A stretch of 64,000 nucleotides of DNA from Cognatazoarcus halotolerans. GTDB lineage: Bacteria > Pseudomonadota > Gammaproteobacteria > Burkholderiales > Rhodocyclaceae. The stretch lies in contig NZ_WUAF01000004.1 of NCBI RefSeq assembly GCF_009800965.1, forward strand, positions 233,212 to 297,211, read 5' to 3'. This document shows positions 18,412 through 27,373 of this stretch, one piece after another; position 1 is the first letter of the stretch; each line of letters begins with the position of its first letter. The position numbers were made by a program, and so were the translations under genes. The notes below the pieces were generated by a model, which made no database searches, had not been told where the DNA came from, and saw only the letters and a list, made by a program, of their open reading frames with translations.

Positions 18412-18819
18412 ATGTTCGGAACATCGATGGGGCGCGCTGCGGCCTATGCAAAGGTCGGAACCGAGACAGGCGTATCCACCGCCGATCCCCACAAGCTCAT
18501 TCTGATGCTTTTCGACGGTGCACTGGTTGCCATCGGCACGGCCGCGGTAGCACTCGACAGCAAGGACATCCAGACCAAGGGTAATTCGATCTCGAAGGCG
18601 ATAGAGATTATCCTCAACGGACTCAAGATCAGCCTCGACATGGAGGCCGGCGGCGAACTTTCGGAACGCCTGGCGGCTCTTTACGATTACATGGCCGATC
18701 GGCTGCTTCACGCCAACCTGCACAACAGCCGGCCGGCGCTCGACGAGGTTGTGGGACTGCTGCGGGAGCTGCGCGAAGCATGGGCGCAGATCGATGGCAA
18801 GGCGGCCGGCGCGGCCTGA
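18412..18819 (+). CDS. fliS: Flagellin export chaperone FliS
   Basis: A 135-residue all-helical chaperone that binds the flagellin C-terminus in the cytoplasm. Typical features are AAAYAKV-like AAAYAKVGTETGVSTADPHKLILMLFDGAL at the start and LYDYMADRLLHANLHNS in the fourth helix. It lies between fliD and fliT with gaps of 14 and 10 bp, so cotranscription is expected. Confidence 0.95.
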   Translation: MFGTSMGRAAAYAKVGTETGVSTADPHKLILMLFDGALVAIGTAAVALDSKDIQTKGNSISKAIEIILNGLKISLDMEAGGELSERLAALYDYMADRLLHANLHNSRPALDEVVGLLRELREAWAQIDGKAAGAA

Positions 18820-18829
18820 GGAGAAATCC

Positions 18830-19165
18830 ATGAACAGTCTTGGGATCGTGGAATCGATGGCGGAACTCTCGAGTGCCATGGTCGAGGCCGCCAGGAGCAA
18901 CGACTGGCCCCGCCTGTCCGAACTGCAGCAGGCGCACGCCCGGCTACGCGACCGGCTTGCCGCGCTCGAACCTGCAGGTAGGCAGGCAGGCGACCTCGAC
19001 GGGGCCGGAGGCCAGCGCAAGGCCCGGCTGATAGCCCGCATGCTCGAAGACGACAAGGCGATTCGTGCCGAAGTGGAACCCTGGCTTGCCAGCACTCGCA
19101 AACTGCTGTTTTCCAACGTGCGCGGCCGCGAGATGCGTGCAGCTTACGGGGCAATGAAGCCCTGA
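18830..19165 (+). CDS. fliT: Flagellar protein FliT-like chaperone
   Basis: A 111-residue helical protein in the normal fliD-fliS-fliT position. The start at 18830 follows GAGGAGAAATCC. The sequence has the short amphipathic helices and the RxLLFxNVRGREM-like C-terminal segment of betaproteobacterial FliT. FliT chaperones FliD and in enterics also restrains FlhDC. Sequence similarity is weak across the family, so synteny carries part of the assignment. Confidence 0.8.
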   Translation: MNSLGIVESMAELSSAMVEAARSNDWPRLSELQQAHARLRDRLAALEPAGRQAGDLDGAGGQRKARLIARMLEDDKAIRAEVEPWLASTRKLLFSNVRGREMRAAYGAMKP

Positions 19166-19210
19166 CGCCTCATGGGCGGGGGGCTTCATGACTGAAGGAC
19201 GCGCAGTTTC

Positions 19211-20338
19211 ATGATTCCCGCCGATCTGACATCGCGCCTGCGGATGCTGACCGAGGCGAGCTTCTTCTCGCGGGAGCCGCCCGAGGTCGGAGCGCCAAGC
19301 GCAGTAAAGCCGGTAGCCAGTGACCTGCCCGAATTCCAGCCCGGGCAGAAGATCATCGCGACATTGCAGGAAGCCCGGGACAACGGCGTCTTTCGTGCCC
19401 AGGTCGATGGCAAACCGGTCACACTTTCGCTGCGGGGCGCGACCGCCAAGGCCGGTGACGTACTGAATCTGGTGGTGGCCCGCACGACACCCGGCACGGT
19501 GATCGCGACGCTCGCCTCGGCGACACCGGAACCATCCAGCACGAGCCTGAGCCAGACCGGCAAGCTCATCAGCTTTCTGCTCACCGGACAGCCGACGCCG
19601 CAACCCGCCAGCCTGGCCGCCAATCGCCCCTTGCTACAGGCGCCGCCCACCGCTGGCCAGGCGCTGGTGCCGCTACTCAGGCAGGCCTTGTCGGAGAGCG
19701 GGTTGTTCTATGAATCGCATCAGGCCCGCTGGCTCTCCGGCGAGACCGACGCCACGACCCTGATGCGGGAGCCACAGGGGCGCGCTGCACCGCCGGCGGC
19801 GCAGTCACCGGCAAATTCGGCCGCCCGCCCTGCAAACGCGCCCCCGCCATCCGGTGTCATTGCCGCGAGCGACGAAGCGGTAGCCACCAGCAACACCCCC
19901 CGCACGGAGGCACCGCCCCCCACGCAGCAACGACAAGCGGCGGCGATCCCTGAACGTCTCCTGCCGGTCGTCCATCAACAACTCGACGCGCTGGCAACCA
20001 ACCACTACGCCTGGCAGGGTATGGCCTGGCCCGGCCAGCGCGTGGAGTGGGACATCGACGATCCGGCCGGCAACCCGCAAGGGGATGGTGCCGACCCCGA
20101 GCAGGTTGGCTGGCGCTCCAGCCTGCGGCTGACGCTGCCGCGGCTCGGTTCGATCGAAGCGCGCCTGCATCTGACCGAAGCAGGCGTGAGCCTGCATTTC
20201 GTGGCGGACGAAAGCGCCGCCGAGCCGCTGCGCAGCGGTCGTGCTGCGCTGGCCGAGGCGCTGGCGGAGGCCAGGGTGCCGATGACGGGCATGTCGGTCG
20301 AACTCGCAACGGAGGCCGGCACGGATGGCGAAAGCTGA
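19211..20338 (+). CDS. FliK-like flagellar hook-length control domain protein
   Basis: A 375-residue protein. It has a Pro/Ala-rich, poorly conserved centre (about residues 185-245) and a C-terminal domain resembling the FliK Flg_hook domain (SSLRLTLPRLGSIEARLHLTEAGVSLHF...). The N-terminal half has an SH3-like segment (GQKIIATLQEARDNGVFRAQVDGKPVTLSL). It is not the classical fliK next to fliI/fliJ. It is coupled by a 14-nt overlap to the FlhB-like gene, so it probably encodes a second hook-length/export-switch pair. The exact role is unknown. Confidence 0.75.
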   Translation: MIPADLTSRLRMLTEASFFSREPPEVGAPSAVKPVASDLPEFQPGQKIIATLQEARDNGVFRAQVDGKPVTLSLRGATAKAGDVLNLVVARTTPGTVIATLASATPEPSSTSLSQTGKLISFLLTGQPTPQPASLAANRPLLQAPPTAGQALVPLLRQALSESGLFYESHQARWLSGETDATTLMREPQGRAAPPAAQSPANSAARPANAPPPSGVIAASDEAVATSNTPRTEAPPPTQQRQAAAIPERLLPVVHQQLDALATNHYAWQGMAWPGQRVEWDIDDPAGNPQGDGADPEQVGWRSSLRLTLPRLGSIEARLHLTEAGVSLHFVADESAAEPLRSGRAALAEALAEARVPMTGMSVELATEAGTDGES

Positions 20339-20669
20339 CAAAACCCCGGCCAGGGCCGAAGCGGTTGCCCTTGCCTATACCGCCGGCGAAGCCGCGCCGC
20401 GCGTGGTCGCCAAAGGCCACGGCCTGATCGCCCGCCAGATCATCGAGCGCGCCCGTGAAGCCGGTGTCTATGTGCATGAATCGCCCGAGATGGTATCGCT
20501 GCTCATGCAGGTCGATCTCGATGCGCGCATTCCGCCGCAGCTCTACGTCGCCATTGCCGAATTGCTCGCCTGGCTCTACCGCATCGAGCAGGGCGGCACC
20601 GCACCGGCACCGGTGCCACAAGGGCTGCCCGAAAGCCTGCGCCCGCGACCGGCGACGCCTGGCACCTGA
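20325..20669 (+). CDS. Stand-alone FlhB C-terminal-domain homologue
   Basis: A 114-residue protein matching only the cytoplasmic C-terminal domain of FlhB/YscU (AVALAYTAGEAAPRVVAKGHGLIARQIIERAREAGVYVHESPEMVSLL in outline). It has no membrane segments. The NPTH autocleavage motif of true FlhB is absent. Such short paralogues (FlhX/YlqH-like) occur in many bacteria and can substitute for the cleaved FlhB domain. It overlaps the FliK-like gene by 14 nt, suggesting that the two products act together at the export-gate substrate switch. Confidence 0.85.
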   Translation: MAKADKTPARAEAVALAYTAGEAAPRVVAKGHGLIARQIIERAREAGVYVHESPEMVSLLMQVDLDARIPPQLYVAIAELLAWLYRIEQGGTAPAPVPQGLPESLRPRPATPGT

Positions 20670-20799
20670 CGAGCTGGCCCGTATCCTGCTTGGAAAGAGC
20701 GATACGGCGAGGATACCTGACGAAACATCCCTCGCCCACGCGCCGCGCTACCATCGCGTATCGGGTTAGAATCCCCCCTTCAGGAAGTCCACGCCACCC

Positions 20800-21579
20800 A
20801 TGACGCAAGCTACCGACGGATATCAGATCGAGTTGCTCAAGTCGGACGATCATGCCCGATTCATGCTCGAAGATCGGCTCGAAGTTGCCACGATCCTGCG
20901 CGGTCTGGTGCAGAAAAGATGCATCGTGACCGCGTATCCCGACGGATCCAGGGCGTTCTTTCTCTCCACCGTTCTTGCCTTCGACGAGGGCGACCGCAGC
21001 CTGGTGCTCGACCCTCCTGCCGACGAACAGGCCCGCGAAAAGGCAGCAGTTGCATCCACCCTTTCCTGCACCGCGCTGCTGGACAAGGTCAAGGTGCAGT
21101 TCTCGACAGGCCCGCTGCGCGCCTTCGAGTTCGAAGGCTTTCCCGCGTTCCGGACCGCGGCCCCGGATTCGGTGCTGCGGCTGCAGCGGCGCGACTACTA
21201 TCGTCTCATCGCACCGGTATCCCATGCGCTCGAATGCGTGATCCCGGTACCCGACGAAACCGGGACGATCAGCGCCTACAAGGCCCGGGTCGTCGATATC
21301 AGCGGTGGTGGCATCGCGATCGTGGTTCCGCCAAAGGACCTGACGTTTTCTCCGGAGGTCGAATTCCACGACTGCCGGCTGATGCTGCCCGACCTCGGTG
21401 TGATTACCGCGCGGCTGCAGGTGCGCAACGTATTCGAGATCACCAGCCGGAACGGTATCCGCATGCTGCGTGCAGGCTGCCAGTTCATGGGGCTGTCGGG
21501 CAATGCGGCGAGCATGATCCAGCGCTATATCCTCAAGATCGAACGCGAACGCAGCGCGCGCGAGCGTGGAACCTTCTGA
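20800..21579 (+). CDS. ycgR: YcgR-type flagellar brake protein with PilZ domain
   Basis: A 259-residue cytosolic c-di-GMP receptor. The N-terminal YcgR domain spans about residues 10-120, followed by a PilZ domain. Both c-di-GMP motifs are present: RxxxR at Arg131-Arg135 (RRDYYR) and DxSxxG at Asp166-Gly171 (DISGGG). At high c-di-GMP it would bind the motor and slow swimming. Its presence near the diguanylate cyclase at 12029 completes a synthesis-and-response pair in this block. Confidence 0.92.
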   Translation: MTQATDGYQIELLKSDDHARFMLEDRLEVATILRGLVQKRCIVTAYPDGSRAFFLSTVLAFDEGDRSLVLDPPADEQAREKAAVASTLSCTALLDKVKVQFSTGPLRAFEFEGFPAFRTAAPDSVLRLQRRDYYRLIAPVSHALECVIPVPDETGTISAYKARVVDISGGGIAIVVPPKDLTFSPEVEFHDCRLMLPDLGVITARLQVRNVFEITSRNGIRMLRAGCQFMGLSGNAASMIQRYILKIERERSARERGTF

Positions 21580-21652
21580 ATCCGACAGTCACCGGCGCGA
21601 ACATGCGCCAGCCCAAACGCCCGCGGCGCGGGCCCAACACAGGAGAATCCCA

Positions 21653-21997
21653 GTGAGTCAGACCACCACCCCAAGCGGCCTGATCGTCGAAGAGCTAGAA
21701 GTCGGCAACGGCACCCTCGCCGAGAAAGGCAAGACGGTCACGGTGCATTACACCGGCTGGCTGACCGATGGCACCAAGTTCGATTCCTCGAAGGACCGCA
21801 ACGACCCCTTCGAGTTTCCGCTCGGCATGCGCTACGTCATCTCGGGCTGGGACGAAGGCGTCCAGGGCATGATGGTCGGCGGCAAGCGCAAGCTCACCAT
21901 CCCGCCGGAGCTCGGCTACGGAGCACGCGGGGCCGGTGGCGTGATTCCGCCCAACGCCACGCTGGTGTTCGAAGTCGAGTTGCTCGGCGTGCGCTGA
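21653..21997 (+). CDS. FKBP-type peptidyl-prolyl cis-trans isomerase
   Basis: A 114-residue single-domain FKBP. Residues of the active cleft are visible: [42 protein letters not shown], and [33 protein letters not shown] in outline. There is no signal peptide, so it is cytosolic. Translation starts at a GTG (21653) fixed by AGGAGAATCCCA upstream; the longer ATG frame would add an unconserved tail. A strong terminator follows. Confidence 0.93.
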   Translation: MSQTTTPSGLIVEELEVGNGTLAEKGKTVTVHYTGWLTDGTKFDSSKDRNDPFEFPLGMRYVISGWDEGVQGMMVGGKRKLTIPPELGYGARGAGGVIPPNATLVFEVELLGVR

Positions 21998-22018
21998 AAC
22001 ATCGCATCCACCGCCGCT

Positions 22019-22046
22019 GAAGGGCGCCCAGCCGGGCGCCCTTTTC
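22019..22046 (+). terminator. Rho-independent terminator after the FKBP gene
   Basis: A stem AAGGGCGCCC/GGGCGCCCTT with a 4-nt loop is followed by TTCG with a short T stretch. It ends the FKBP transcript and separates it from the convergent recQ. Confidence 0.75.
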
Positions 22047-22098
22047 GTTTCACCGTACCGACCTGCCACGCACCGACTTCGCCATCGACCTGCCGTGC

Positions 22099-23910
22099 TC
22101 AGGCAAGCCCGGCTGCGGCCTCTTCCTGCACCAGCGCGAGGATCTGCTCGCCATAGGCCTCCAGCTTGCGATCACCCACGCCGGAGATCCCCGACAGCTC
22201 GCGGATGGAGCCCGGCCGGACATGGGCGATCTCCATCAGCGTGGCATCGTGGAAGATCACGTACGCAGGCACGTTGCGCGTCTTGGCGGTGTCGGTACGC
22301 CAGGCACGCAGGCGCTCCAGCAATCCGTCGTTGCTCGCGTCGCGTCCGTAGAAACGTGGCTCGCGCCGGCCGCGCTTCTTCTCGGGCGCCAGCCGCAACA
22401 GGAACTCGGTCTCGCCCCGCAACAGCGGGCGCGCCTGGTCGGAAAGGAACAGCGCGTTGTAGCGCTCGTGATCGACGCCCAACAGGCCCCGCGCGACGAG
22501 TTGCCGGAAGATGCCACGCCACACCTTGTCATCGAGGTCGGCGCCGATGCCGAAGGTGGTCACCTGGTGATGGCCACGCTCGCGCACCTTGTCGGTTTCC
22601 TCGCCGCGCAGCACGTCGATGAGATGCCCTGCGCCGTAACGCTGGCCGGTGCGAAACACACAGGAAAGCGCCTTGCGTGCCGCATCGGTGGCATCCCAGG
22701 TGCGTGGCGGGTCGAGGCAGTTGTCGCAGTTGCCGCAGGGCCCCGACGCCTCGCCGAAATGGGCGAGCAGGATCTGCCGCCGGCATGAAGTCGCTTCGGC
22801 GAGGCCGACCAGCGCATCGAGCCGGGCCATGCCCTGGCGCTTGAAGTCTTCGCTGCCCTCTGACTGCTCGATCATGCGCCGCTGCTGAACCACATCGCCA
22901 GCGCCCCACACCATCCAGGCTTCCGACGGCAGCCCGTCGCGGCCGGCACGACCAGTCTCCTGGTAATAGCCCTCTAGCGAGCGGGGCAGGTCGAGGTGGC
23001 CGACGAAACGCACGTCCGGCTTGTCGATGCCCATGCCGAAGGCAATCGTCGCCACCATCACCAGACCATCGTCACGCAGGAAACGCAGCTGGTTGGCCGT
23101 CCGGTCGGACGACGACATACCGGCATGATAGGGCAGCGCGTCGATCCCCTCCGCCACCAGGAAGGCCGCCGTTTCGTCGACTTTGCGCCGCGACAGGCAG
23201 TAGATGATGCCGGCCTCGCCACGATGCTCGTGCAGGAAGGCCAGCAACTGCTTGCGCGGGTTGTCCTTGTCGGCGATGCGGTAACGGATGTTGGGCCGGT
23301 CGAAGCTCGAGACGAAGCGCCGCGCCCCGGTCAGATGCAGGCGCTCGGCGATTTCCTCGCGACCGCGCGCATCGGCGGTGGCGGTGAGGGCCACGCGCGG
23401 CACCCCCGGGTAGCGCTCGGCGATGACCGAAAGCTGCAGGTACTCGGGTCGGAAATCGTGCCCCCACTGCGACACGCAGTGCGCTTCGTCGATGGCGAAC
23501 AAGGCCAGCCGCCCGTCCTCGAACAAGCGGTCGAGCATCGCCAGCGTGCGCAGGTTCACCAACCGCTCGGGCGCGAAATAGACGATGTCGAGGCGGCCGG
23601 CGATCAGCTCGCGCTCGATCTGCCAGGCGGTTTCCGCATCGAGGCTCGAATTCAGGTAGGCCGCAGCCACGCCGGCCTCCTTGAGCGCACTGACCTGGTC
23701 CTGCATCAGCGCGATCAGCGGCGAGACCACCACCGCAGTGCCATTCCGCATCAGCCCCGGAATCTGGTAGCAGAGCGACTTTCCGCCCCCCGTGGGCATG
23801 AGGACCAGCGCGTCCGAGCCGGCCGCTAGGTGCTCGACGATGGCCTCCTGCTCACCGCGGAAAGCGGGGTAGCCGAAGACGTGCTGAAGGATTTCTCTGG
23901 CGCGGGACAT
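22099..23910 (-). CDS. recQ: ATP-dependent DNA helicase RecQ
   Basis: A 603-residue 3'-5' helicase for recombination and replication repair. Motif 0 is FRGEQE, Walker A is MPTGGGKSLCYQ, and the DEAH box lies in AIDEAHCVSQWGHDFRPEY. Motif VI is QETGRAGRDGLPS. The zinc-binding cysteines of the RQC region follow (CRRQILLAHFGE...CGNCDNCLDPP), then a winged helix and a C-terminal HRDC domain (RELSGISGVGDRKLEAYGEQIL). Length is normal. The start is placed at MSRAREILQHVFGYPAFR, the family start; the ribosome site is weak. It is unrelated to the flanking flagellar genes. Confidence 0.95.
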   Translation of the reverse strand: MSRAREILQHVFGYPAFRGEQEAIVEHLAAGSDALVLMPTGGGKSLCYQIPGLMRNGTAVVVSPLIALMQDQVSALKEAGVAAAYLNSSLDAETAWQIERELIAGRLDIVYFAPERLVNLRTLAMLDRLFEDGRLALFAIDEAHCVSQWGHDFRPEYLQLSVIAERYPGVPRVALTATADARGREEIAERLHLTGARRFVSSFDRPNIRYRIADKDNPRKQLLAFLHEHRGEAGIIYCLSRRKVDETAAFLVAEGIDALPYHAGMSSSDRTANQLRFLRDDGLVMVATIAFGMGIDKPDVRFVGHLDLPRSLEGYYQETGRAGRDGLPSEAWMVWGAGDVVQQRRMIEQSEGSEDFKRQGMARLDALVGLAEATSCRRQILLAHFGEASGPCGNCDNCLDPPRTWDATDAARKALSCVFRTGQRYGAGHLIDVLRGEETDKVRERGHHQVTTFGIGADLDDKVWRGIFRQLVARGLLGVDHERYNALFLSDQARPLLRGETEFLLRLAPEKKRGRREPRFYGRDASNDGLLERLRAWRTDTAKTRNVPAYVIFHDATLMEIAHVRPGSIRELSGISGVGDRKLEAYGEQILALVQEEAAAGLA

Positions 23911-24021
23911 GGCCGCGCATTTTACCCGAGCCCTCCCCCGCCTGGCGGCCGAATCACCCCGAGCGGTTATCATGCCCTCGACAGTTTCAGGAATTGCTGC
24001 TTTGCACAATATACTTCGCCC

Positions 24022-25965
24022 ATGACCGAACACATGATTCTCACGATTGCCGGCCTGATGGCACTCGGCGGCGCCTGCCAGTGGCTGGCATGGCGCGTCC
24101 GCCTGCCGGCGATCCTGTTCCTGCTGCTCTCCGGCATCCTCATCGGCCCGGTCGCCGGCTGGTTCGATCCGGATGCGCTGCTTGGCGACCTCCTGTTCCC
24201 CTTCGTCTCCCTGTCGGTGGCGGTGATCCTCTTCGAAGGCAGCCTGACCCTCAAGTTTGCAGAGATCCAGGGCCTGGAGCGCGTGGTTCGCCGCTTCGTC
24301 ACCAGCGGGGTCCTCGTGACCTGGGGCGTTACCGCAATCGCCACCCACTGGCTCGTCGGGTTCTCATGGGGGCTTGCCCTGCTCTTCGGGGCCATCATGG
24401 TGGTCACCGGACCGACCGTGATCGTGCCGATGCTGCGCACCGTGCGCCCCAATGCCAAGATCGCCAACATCCTGCGCTGGGAAGGGATCGTCATCGACCC
24501 GATCGGAGCCCTGCTGGCGGTGCTGGTATTCGAGTTCATCGTCTCGTCGGAGGCCGGCGGCGCGCTCAGCCAGACCCTGATCGTCTTCCTCACCCTGATC
24601 GGCATGGGCACACTGGTGGGCCTGGCTGCCGGCTACCTGCTCGGGCTCGCACTGCGGCGCGACTGGTTGCCGGCCTATCTCTTCAATGTCGCCACGCTCG
24701 CCGCCGTGTTCGGCGCCTTTGCCGTGTCCAATGCGGTCGCCGAGGAATCCGGCCTGCTCGCGGTCACGGTGATGGGCATCTACCTCGGCAACCGCAAGGG
24801 CGTGCCGATCGAGGAAATCCTCGAATTCAAGGAAAGTCTCAGCCTGCTGCTGATCACGGTACTGTTCATCCTGCTTGCCGCACGGCTCGATTTCGGCAGC
24901 TTTGCGGAACTGGGTTGGGCGGTGGTCGGTGTCTTCCTGGTCGTCCAGTTCATTGCACGTCCGCTCAAGGTCACCTATACCACCTGGGGCTCGAGTCTCA
25001 GCTGGCGCGAACGGGCGCTGCTGGCCTGGATCGCGCCTCGCGGCATCGTTGCCGCAGCGGTCAGCGCACTGTTCGCGATCAAGCTTGAATCACAAGGCTA
25101 CAAGGGTGCCGATCTGCTGGTACCGATCACCTTCGTGATCATCATCGGCACAGTCGTGCTGCAAAGCCTGACGGCGGGCCCCCTGGCACGCCTGCTCAGG
25201 GTTTCCGAACCGGATTCGAGCGGATTCCTGATCGTCGGAGCCAATCCGCTGGCGCGCACGATCGCGGGAGCCCTCGAGCAGCAAAAGATCAAGGTGACGC
25301 TCACCGACACCCTTTGGGACAACGTCTCGCGCGCCCGCATGGCCGGCCTCAAGAGCTACTACGGCACGCCGCTGTCCGAGCATGCGGAGCTTTATCTCGA
25401 CACCTCCGGTCTCGGGCGGCTGCTCGCGCTGACCGCGGACGAGCACCTCAATGCGCTGGCGTGCACCCGTTTCAAGGGCGATTTCGGCGCGAAGAACGTC
25501 TTTGCCCTGCCCGTGGGCAGCAAGGGCAGCGGGGCGGGCAACGGCCGTACCCGGACCAGCACCATGGCCAACGGCCGCTCGGCATTCATCGAGGGCGCCA
25601 ATTTCGTCGAGCTCTCCCGGCGGGTGCACCGCGGAGCGGAAATCCGTCGTACCAATCTTTCCGAGGCCTTCACTTTCGAAAATTTCCACGAGATGCATGG
25701 CGAACGCGCGGTACCGCTGTTCGCACTGGACCCGAAAGGCAAGCTGGAGGTCTTCAACACCACGATGCCGCTGGAACCGGGCCCGGGCTGGACCATCATC
25801 GCCCTGGTCGACCCTGCCCCACCGGGCGAACGGAAACCCAGCACCGAGGAACGGCGCGCGCAGGCCGAAGAGAAGAAGCAGCATGCCGAGGAACGTCGCC
25901 ACGAAGAGCGCCGCCATGAAGAAAACGAGCGCCGGGCCGCGACGGAGAAGCCGTCCGGAACCTGA
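24022..25965 (+). CDS. CPA1-family cation:proton antiporter with RCK-like cytoplasmic domain
   Basis: A 647-residue protein. About 12 membrane segments (residues 1-400) have the CPA1 motifs FLLLSGILIGPVAGWFDPD, FEGSLTL, and the core VVTGPTVIVPMLR with EGIVIDPIGALLAVLVFEF (ion-binding Asp). A TrkA-N/RCK-like fold follows (FLIVGANPLARTIAGALEQQKIKVTLTD), then a TrkA-C-like part. The final about 35 residues are an extreme Glu/Arg/Lys/His-rich helix. It is related to NhaP/KefB-like transporters; Na+ or K+ preference cannot be told. The start at 24022 fits the first membrane helix. Confidence 0.9.
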   Translation: MTEHMILTIAGLMALGGACQWLAWRVRLPAILFLLLSGILIGPVAGWFDPDALLGDLLFPFVSLSVAVILFEGSLTLKFAEIQGLERVVRRFVTSGVLVTWGVTAIATHWLVGFSWGLALLFGAIMVVTGPTVIVPMLRTVRPNAKIANILRWEGIVIDPIGALLAVLVFEFIVSSEAGGALSQTLIVFLTLIGMGTLVGLAAGYLLGLALRRDWLPAYLFNVATLAAVFGAFAVSNAVAEESGLLAVTVMGIYLGNRKGVPIEEILEFKESLSLLLITVLFILLAARLDFGSFAELGWAVVGVFLVVQFIARPLKVTYTTWGSSLSWRERALLAWIAPRGIVAAAVSALFAIKLESQGYKGADLLVPITFVIIIGTVVLQSLTAGPLARLLRVSEPDSSGFLIVGANPLARTIAGALEQQKIKVTLTDTLWDNVSRARMAGLKSYYGTPLSEHAELYLDTSGLGRLLALTADEHLNALACTRFKGDFGAKNVFALPVGSKGSGAGNGRTRTSTMANGRSAFIEGANFVELSRRVHRGAEIRRTNLSEAFTFENFHEMHGERAVPLFALDPKGKLEVFNTTMPLEPGPGWTIIALVDPAPPGERKPSTEERRAQAEEKKQHAEERRHEERRHEENERRAATEKPSGT

Positions 25966-25971
25966 GCCCGA

Positions 25972-26433
25972 TCAGAACTCGGGCCAGGTCGTCGAACGCA
26001 GCAGGCGGATTTCGGCCTCAGCCACCCGCTGGGCAAACGGTCGGGTCGATTCCACTCCTTCCTCGAGACGCAACAACTGGTAGCTGCTGTAGCCGCCGTC
26101 GCGCATCAGGACGTTCGCGCGTCTTGCCAGCACCTGACGCGCTTCGCCGTCCCCACCGCTGTTGATGCTGCGCTGTCGCAGCAGCATGACGTATCGCCCC
26201 TCGCCCGACGGCTGCTCGACGATTTCCCAGTTGGGCGCGAGCGGATCGTAGGCGAGATAGGCCACGCCGGTCGCCAGCAGGGTCTGCCCGGAAAGATTCC
26301 CGCGCAGCATCATTGCCACGCTGGCGGGCGCCACCAGCGTGCTCGTGGCAAGCGGAGGCGAAGTGCTGCAAGCGCCCAGCAACGCCAGGCTCAAGGACAG
26401 TACGGCAACGCGTCCGATTCGAATGCCCCTCAT
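25972..26433 (-). CDS. Small predicted lipoprotein of unknown function
   Basis: A 153-residue protein with a lipoprotein signal peptide (VLSLSLALLGACSTS, lipidation Cys at about 22; the +2 Ser favours the outer membrane). The mature part has no recognised domain. It follows flgL by 17 bp on the same strand and may be cotranscribed with flgKL, but no flagellar role is known from sequence. It is convergent with the antiporter gene, 6 bp apart. Confidence 0.7.
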   Translation of the reverse strand: MRGIRIGRVAVLSLSLALLGACSTSPPLATSTLVAPASVAMMLRGNLSGQTLLATGVAYLAYDPLAPNWEIVEQPSGEGRYVMLLRQRSINSGGDGEARQVLARRANVLMRDGGYSSYQLLRLEEGVESTRPFAQRVAEAEIRLLRSTTWPEF

Positions 26434-26450
26434 TAGCGGCTCCGCGGCAG

Positions 26451-27362
26451 TCAGCTCAGGTAGTTGAACAGCGAGAGCCCGGTGACTCGCAGGTAAGACT
26501 GCTGGGCCGCCTGCAGATAGCCCTGCTGCATGGTCAGATCGCTGATCGCCTGCGCGTAATCGACATCGATCAGGCGCGACAAGGTACTTGCGTACTGGAC
26601 ATCGAGGTCCGAGCCGATGGCGCTCAGCGACTCGAGTTCGACCATCCGCGAGCCGATCGCCGCGTGCTTGGCGAGCACATTGTCGAGAGCGAGATCCATC
26701 TCGTCGATGGCGGTGCCGGCCGCGGCCGCCACACCGGTACCCGAGTCGAGCGCGGTGATGAAGTCGGAGATCATCGAGAACACGTCGCGACCGGCACCCG
26801 CACCGGGGATATTGACGAACAGCTCGTTGCCGTTGCCACTGATGGGCAGATTGCGTGCAGTCGAAACCTGCAGCGTCCGGTCGCCCTGATCGCCCTGGTA
26901 GCTCACGCCGGAGAGATCGCCCACGAAAGGCTGGGTATCGGTCTTGTATCCCGCGAACAGATAGCCGTTGGCCGCATCACGGCTGTTGGCCAGCCCCATC
27001 AGCGCATCGAACTGCCCGCGCAGATCCGCAGCGAGCGACTCGAATTCACTCTGGTTGTAGGTCCCGTTGCCGGCCTCCACGGCCCGCGTACGGACATAGG
27101 TCAGCAGATCCTCCACCGAACCGAGACTGCTTTCGGTAAGCGCCAGGGCATCCTGGGCCGCCCCCTGATTGACTGTGAATTGCGCGTTGACCGACCTGGA
27201 TTGACGTACCTCCAGCGCGCGTGCCGAGGCGATCGGATCATCCGACGGCGAAACGACCCGCCGGCCGGTGGAGACTTGTTGTTGCGTTTCCAGAAGCGAG
27301 GCCGTCTGCTTCTGGATGGCGTTGATGCCACTATTGAAGATCATGCCTGTGGTCACGCGCAT
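26451..27362 (-). CDS. flgL: Flagellar hook-filament junction protein FlgL (HAP3)
   Basis: A 303-residue junction protein. The flagellin-like N-terminus reads MRVTTGMIFNSGINAIQ and leads into QQQVSTGRRVVSPSDDPIASARAL. The C-terminal D0 ends DLTMQQGYLQAAQQSYLRVTGLSLFNYLS. It lies 11 bp after flgK, and the pair links hook and filament. Transcription probably starts at the sigma-54-like promoter before flgK. Confidence 0.95.
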   Translation of the reverse strand: MRVTTGMIFNSGINAIQKQTASLLETQQQVSTGRRVVSPSDDPIASARALEVRQSRSVNAQFTVNQGAAQDALALTESSLGSVEDLLTYVRTRAVEAGNGTYNQSEFESLAADLRGQFDALMGLANSRDAANGYLFAGYKTDTQPFVGDLSGVSYQGDQGDRTLQVSTARNLPISGNGNELFVNIPGAGAGRDVFSMISDFITALDSGTGVAAAAGTAIDEMDLALDNVLAKHAAIGSRMVELESLSAIGSDLDVQYASTLSRLIDVDYAQAISDLTMQQGYLQAAQQSYLRVTGLSLFNYLS

Positions 27363-27373
27363 GACGTCTGCTC

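Noticed and set aside
20325..20669. Evidence for a separate type III secretion system
   Set aside because: The protein is only the FlhB tail within a flagellar block; no injectisome genes are present.
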